64,000 nucleotides of DNA, taken from Rhynchospora pubera (Eukaryota > Streptophyta > Magnoliopsida > Poales > Cyperaceae). The stretch spans positions 78,149,652 to 78,213,651 of the forward strand of contig CM051463.1 in the NCBI GenBank assembly GCA_028095005.1. The letters are read 5' to 3'. A program made the position numbers and the translations under genes. The notes under the pieces were generated by a model, which made no database searches, had not been told where the DNA came from, and worked only from the letters and a program-made list of their open reading frames with translations. Positions within the stretch are counted from its first letter, which is position 1. The number at the start of each line of letters is the position of its first letter. Below, one piece after another: positions 59,406 through 64,000 of this stretch.

Positions 59406-62400
59406 ATTTAACAAACATGTAAAATTCGACGTAAGATCAAACATACAGCAATTCTTAGTGCCCACTGCCCAATAATTACTAATCATTTCGGGTCAACCTT
59501 ATTTGAAAATTATCTTCTGTTTAATTTGTTTCAAGAGAATTTTTTATTTTATTATTATTATTGTTATTATTTGACGAAGTTTCAAGAGAAGGTTCGATGG
59601 AGACTTGAACGGGTTTATTTGATTCACTTTTGTTTCTTTATGGACGACCTAAGAAAGAAACACATGTAGCATGAGCTGACGGAAGCAGCAGTATACATCA
59701 GATAAGAAGATGTTTCAATAAAATAGGCGTGTTGAAGACTAAAAGCTAACATGATAACACAATAACAAAAACATTTGAAAGCCTACAATAATTGAATCTC
59801 GAATAAGTATTTTGGTCTCTCCTTATGTGAATCTTTTCTTCTAGACCGATCGTTTTAGTCACCGTGTTAGCTTCTAGCTAGCTGGTGGCTGTATTTTACA
59901 AGTAATAGCTTTCCCTTTGTTGTGTAGCTATATACTGACATGAATAAAGTTTGAATCATTCATTAATTGCGAATCAACTGCAAGCTAACTTTTGTTCGTT
60001 TGCGCCAGTTTTTAAATAGATTAATTTTGGACCAAAATAATGACATGAGGACCTGTACCTAGCTTATACTTTGTAATCTAGAAACAAGTGTCAATTAGAG
60101 GTTGGTCCTTCAAGTTACAAAACCCTTTTTCTTGTTAAACCTCAACAACTTAATATGTCTGATTTTTGCTTAAACATATTTTGGTTTTTCCAGGAGCGTC
60201 TGCTACGTACTGTAGCAGTTCGGACAATTCAAAATATGTTTAAGCATACGGCCCTAATTGCTGCTGCATGGACAAAAATAGTTGCTGTAATCGGAGCTTC
60301 TTATCTGCCAAACCACCCAAAGGGGCCGTTTGATCTCCTAGGAATTTGGAGAATTTGGAGAAGTTGCACTTCCTATGAATAAATTTATTGAAAAGTGTAT
60401 AACTTTGTGAAGAGTTTGGATTGTTTATAATAAATTTATGGTAGGAAGATGAATACCAGATTGCCAAAATTAATTTGTAAATCGTTAGGAATTAAAGTGG
60501 GCCTTGTTTTGATTGGTGAAAGGGCCTAAAATATAATAGGTTCTTAAGTCGTGTTTTTTTTTATTATTGTGCTCAAATTACTTGCAATGCCGGATACTTC
60601 ATGAAATTTTCCTCATTTCTTTCCAAGATAAATAATAACTGTCATTGCAGTTTTGTCATCGCTTGTCATTGATTGAACAAAATGAACATACAAAACATAC
60701 AAGGTGAACACATAGATTATCAAAGTTAACACATAAAAAAATAATTTCTCATCTCTTGTTCAGTTTTTTATATGCATATTCAATTTATTTTTTATTGAAC
60801 TTATTTATTTGTATGTATTCACTTTGATCATTTATATATTCAACTTGTCTATTTTATGCGTTCATTTTATTCAAACGATAAAAAGCGGTGACAAAACTAC
60901 AGATAGCAGCAGTTGGTAATCAATTTTCTTTCTTTCCCAGTTAATTTTATCAAACACTAATCGAGGGATACAATTGTAGACAATTTATATAGCCAGCTTG
61001 ACTATCCTTTTCCCTGCGTGCATTCATTCATTTAAAATTTATCGTGCAAGAATATATACACATAAATTTCTTAACGAAAGATCATATACACTAAACTCAA
61101 AATTAAAATTTTCCTTCAATTTTAAATGGTGCAATTTAGCAAATGTATTTATACAGCCTAGGGATGAAGGTAATATTTTACAATCAAAGGCCTAAAAGCT
61201 AGCCGAATAAAATGGATAATTCCCGATGCCTAAATGAGGTGCCTTTTATTGAGAAACCAGTTGGACAAATAAAACATACAACTGGCCTTAACGGAGAAAG
61301 CCACAAACAATCCCAAGATAATTCACGGTCCAGGCTGAAAGGTCCGTTGAAACTTGTAAATTGAAATCCACGCTGGTCGATTTGGAAGAATAATTTAAAA
61401 ATTTAACGGTCTAAGAAAACTCGCAAATTTCAGCGAATAAAAACTAAAAAGCAGAGTAAACGAGGTCTGTCGAAGATTTTGTTCGAAATTGATGCGCAAT
61501 TTAGATAGTGTGGTGTCCGGTGTGATCTCCTAAAATTTCTGGAATTGCATTTTTTTTCCAAGTATGAAAGCCGTAAAAATGATGTTGGTCGTTCCGCTAT
61601 AATATTGAAATCACAAAGTTGTGATGCTAAAAAATTTACTCACAATAACTAAATAGTTCATTTACTTTATAATTCTGACAATAATTTTAAGTACATAAAA
61701 GAGAAATAGGGTTTTTATTTTACTTAGAAATACCACATTACCAATGTTCTTCATTGTCCCATTTTACCTTTTTCCCTAATATTTCCTATTTAACCGTTCA
61801 AATTTTTATATTGTGCATACTAATTAAGATAAGCTCAGGCTTTACGTCATTCATAACTACTTCTTTACAATGATTCCTGAAACAAGTGCAATAGGAAAAC
61901 AAGTTCTTTTGTAAACTCTTTATCTAATCTTTATTAGGAAATCAAGTGCAATACTACATTAACAACCAATGTTTTCCCTTTAATGAATCCAAAAAAAAAA
62001 AAGATTTATATAACAAATGAAGATGCATAGAATTTTATTATTGGATCCAAAAAGATAAAAATATATAAGAACGGAAGACTTGCCAAAAATTTTATTCAAT
62101 ACGCATTGCAGTTACGAAAATAAATAAAAAGAAATATTTCGATTTACTTAATAAAAATTGCTACTATGTGCGTACCAATAAACTAACGAAATTTCAACGT
62201 CAACATGGCTTCCTGACCCCCCCCCCCCTTTTTTTGTCTATGTTTTGCTTAGCCGAATCCGTTCATGAAAATGAAACGTTATGTTCGCTCCAATATTTTA
62301 AAGCATGAAAGGAGCACCATGTGATATTATATATCATTGAGAGTTTAATTTCACAGGTCAACGGTGCTCTTTTTGGATAAAAATGGCACCAAATATTTTT

Positions 62401-62813
62401 TAGACTTTTAAATATTCATGATATATTTTAATTAAAATCCAAACTGCGACCCTCATTAAAAAAATATTTTTAATCACTAAATAAAAGACTGATCATCAAC
62501 AAACAACTATAAATTAAATAAAAAATCACAAAGGCTAATTAGGACTAATAAATTTGGTCGGCAGAAGAAACTTGGTCTTCATCACAAGTTTTTTAAATGC
62601 GGTTAGAAAGTTCCAAGTAATTTAAATTAAAAAGTAAATATTAACGGAGAAACGGAAAGATGTCTCACACCAAAAATTTGACGTTGCATTAAAGAATTAC
62701 TCACGAACCTCATAATATTTATTGTTTATTATAAACCTTTTTGACACAAGCGCACAGGTTGTATATCTTTTCTGGTGAGCTTTTCTTCAGACTATATATA
62801 TATATATATATAT
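59406..62813. other. Intergenic region between the copia element and the second SMR gene
   Basis: No gene is supported. It contains a Tourist-like fragment at 60324 and a C12T7 run at 62217-62235. Confidence 0.45.
60324..60450. mobile_element. Tourist-like MITE fragment
   Basis: It starts ggccgtttgatctcc and shares aagtgtataactttgtga and gtttataataaattta with the elements at 46565 and 63638. The right terminus is not recognisable. Confidence 0.55.
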
Positions 62814-63214
62814 AGATTGGCTAAAGTATACTCCAGCATATAGATAGTCCGTATGTTGGAGTCGTTTTTCAAAATCTAAAATGCATACAGTCGATCCGAA
62901 CATTTCAAATTGTTCTCCATATTGAAATCTCCTAGGAAACCAAAATTTATATTTTTTCGAATTTTTTTACTATATATTATGCTATTTTAAAAAAACACTG
63001 TTAAGGAGTTGTAAAGGAGTATTTCTGACCATTCAATTTGAAAATAACATAATATATAGCAAAAAAATTCGAAAAAATGTAAAATTTGGTCTTGAAGGAT
63101 ATTTTTACATGGAGAAAAATTTGAACGGTTTGGATCGACTGTTTGAATTTTAAATTTTGAGAAATGACTCTAGCATACAGATTTGATCCGTATGCTAGAG
63201 TATATTTTAGCCAA

Positions 63215-63216
<2 letters not shown>
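62814..63216. mobile_element. Long-hairpin MITE inserted in a (TA)n tract
   Basis: The inverted ends are agattggctaaagtatactc and gagtatattttagccaatct. The element is flanked by (TA)n on both sides (about 62793-62812 and 63217-63246). The core attcgaaaaaatgtaa at 63067-63082 is shared with 1-345 and 45438-45841, but the ends are unrelated to theirs. Confidence 0.8.
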
Positions 63217-63253
<37 letters not shown>

Positions 63254-63637
63254 ACTTTCTTCGATAACATTTAAGCAAAAAACACAACAAAAATTTATGT
63301 TTATGTTACGGACAAATATGGGAGCAAAAGATCTTCGGCGTAGCCAGTAGTTAGCACAAATATCCCACACCATTATTCTACTCCTTTTAAAATATTTCCA
63401 GCACGAGTATCATCAGTACGGTGTGCATTTCACGTCTTGTAAGCGGCTGATATCATATCTATACTATATTTATAAAGAAGTAGAAACCCGAATTCATGGG
63501 CCTGAAATTGGTACCCTTCATGAAACAAAAAGCGTTTAAAATATAAAAACAAACAGGGGAAAGAATCCCTAAAATAGACCTCTTTTCCCTCTGTCTCTAA
63601 GTGAGACCAACCATAAATAACACAAGTTCCTTTCTAA

Positions 63638-63794
63638 GGCACCGTTTAGATGCGTTGAGAAGAAGGTAGGAAGAAGAAAAAAATAAAAAAATAAATTATA
63701 AATAATTCAAACTTTTCACAAAATTACACACTTTCCAATATTCTTTCCACTTCTTTTCTTTTTCCCTTCTTCCCACACCTATCCAATCGGAGCC
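63638..63794. mobile_element. Tourist-like MITE with TAA TSD beside the second SMR promoter
   Basis: The 157-bp element has ends ggcaccgtttagatg and ctatccaatcggagcc, with taa at 63635-63637 and 63795-63797. The 3-bp TAA duplication is the PIF/Harbinger signature. It ends 27 bp before the TATA-like box of the downstream SMR gene. Confidence 0.85.
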
Positions 63795-63821
63795 TAAGAA
63801 TGAAAACTCCTCTTACGTTCC

Positions 63822-63830
63822 CATAAATAA
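63822..63830 (+). promoter_or_regulatory. TATA-like box of the second SMR gene
   Basis: cataaataa lies 85 bp upstream of the ATG at 63907, a spacing close to that in the first SMR gene (100 bp). Confidence 0.5.
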
Positions 63831-63906
63831 TACCCTTTCTAGTTTCTACACTGAGGTTTCAACTTTCAAGATATATTTTTGTTTCCTCGCTAATTAAACG
63901 ATCCAT

Positions 63907-64000
63907 ATGGAAATTGATCAACAGAAAACGACAAACATTCTCCAGGGAGCACAATTAGCATCGCCTTTAAAGCCTATCAAGGTCAAGATTACTGAAAATG
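63907..64000 (+). CDS. SMR: Second SMR-like CDK inhibitor gene, cut by the window end
   Basis: The first 31 codons are visible. They begin MEIDQQ and include LASPLKPIKVK, matching LPSPLKPIKIK of the SMR protein at 50541-50852 at nearly the same distance from the Met. The gene lies on the same strand with a TATA-like box upstream. The diagnostic C-terminal motifs are outside the window, so the family call rests on the paralog match. Confidence 0.65.
   Translation, partial: MEIDQQKTTNILQGAQLASPLKPIKVKITEN

Noticed and set aside
1..64000. CRISPR array, bacterial operon or prophage content
   Set aside because: Introns, NLR and SMR genes and plant transposons show a plant nuclear genome; the tandem repeats seen are minisatellites or exon duplications.

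Overview
This is nuclear DNA from a flowering plant, almost certainly a eudicot. The evidence is AT-rich intergenic DNA, GT-AG introns, a CC-NB-ARC-LRR resistance gene, SIAMESE-RELATED cell-cycle inhibitor genes, a Ty1/copia element primed by initiator tRNA-Met, L1- and RTE-type LINEs, and many MITEs. The species cannot be named from the sequence.

Layout. 1-2319 holds MITE-type DNA. 2320-5077 (minus) is an RPM1/RPP13-like NLR split by a one-base frameshift in an A8 run. 7378-12229 (minus) is a 5'-truncated L1-type LINE with 16-bp target-site duplications (TSDs). 13295-32867 (minus) is the main gene: 24 exons, every intron in phase 0, about 2,855 residues of acidic, repeat-rich protein ending in a basic tail. 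It may be an ortholog of RBB1 (REGULATOR OF BULB BIOGENESIS1). The gene has grown by exon duplication, and its introns carry a 5'-truncated RTE LINE (18961-20082) and two minute LINE-tail insertions. 33000-50440 is a gene desert with many MITEs of Mutator, hAT and Tourist type, several with intact TSDs.

50541-50852 (plus) is an SMR-type CDK inhibitor gene. A second SMR-like gene starts at 63907 and runs off the window. Between them lie a full-length copia element (52285-59400; 461/462-bp LTRs; 5-bp TSD) and more MITEs, one of which ends about 27 bp from the TATA-like box of the second SMR gene.

Most interesting points: the all-phase-0 modular architecture of the giant gene, including a GC-AG intron present in only one of two duplicated blocks; a 15-bp LINE-tail insertion whose pre-insertion site survives in the paralogous duplicated intron; a hairpin-forming GGGTCGCTG-type motif scattered through the copia element; and a group of long-hairpin MITEs that share a core but have unrelated, self-palindromic ends.
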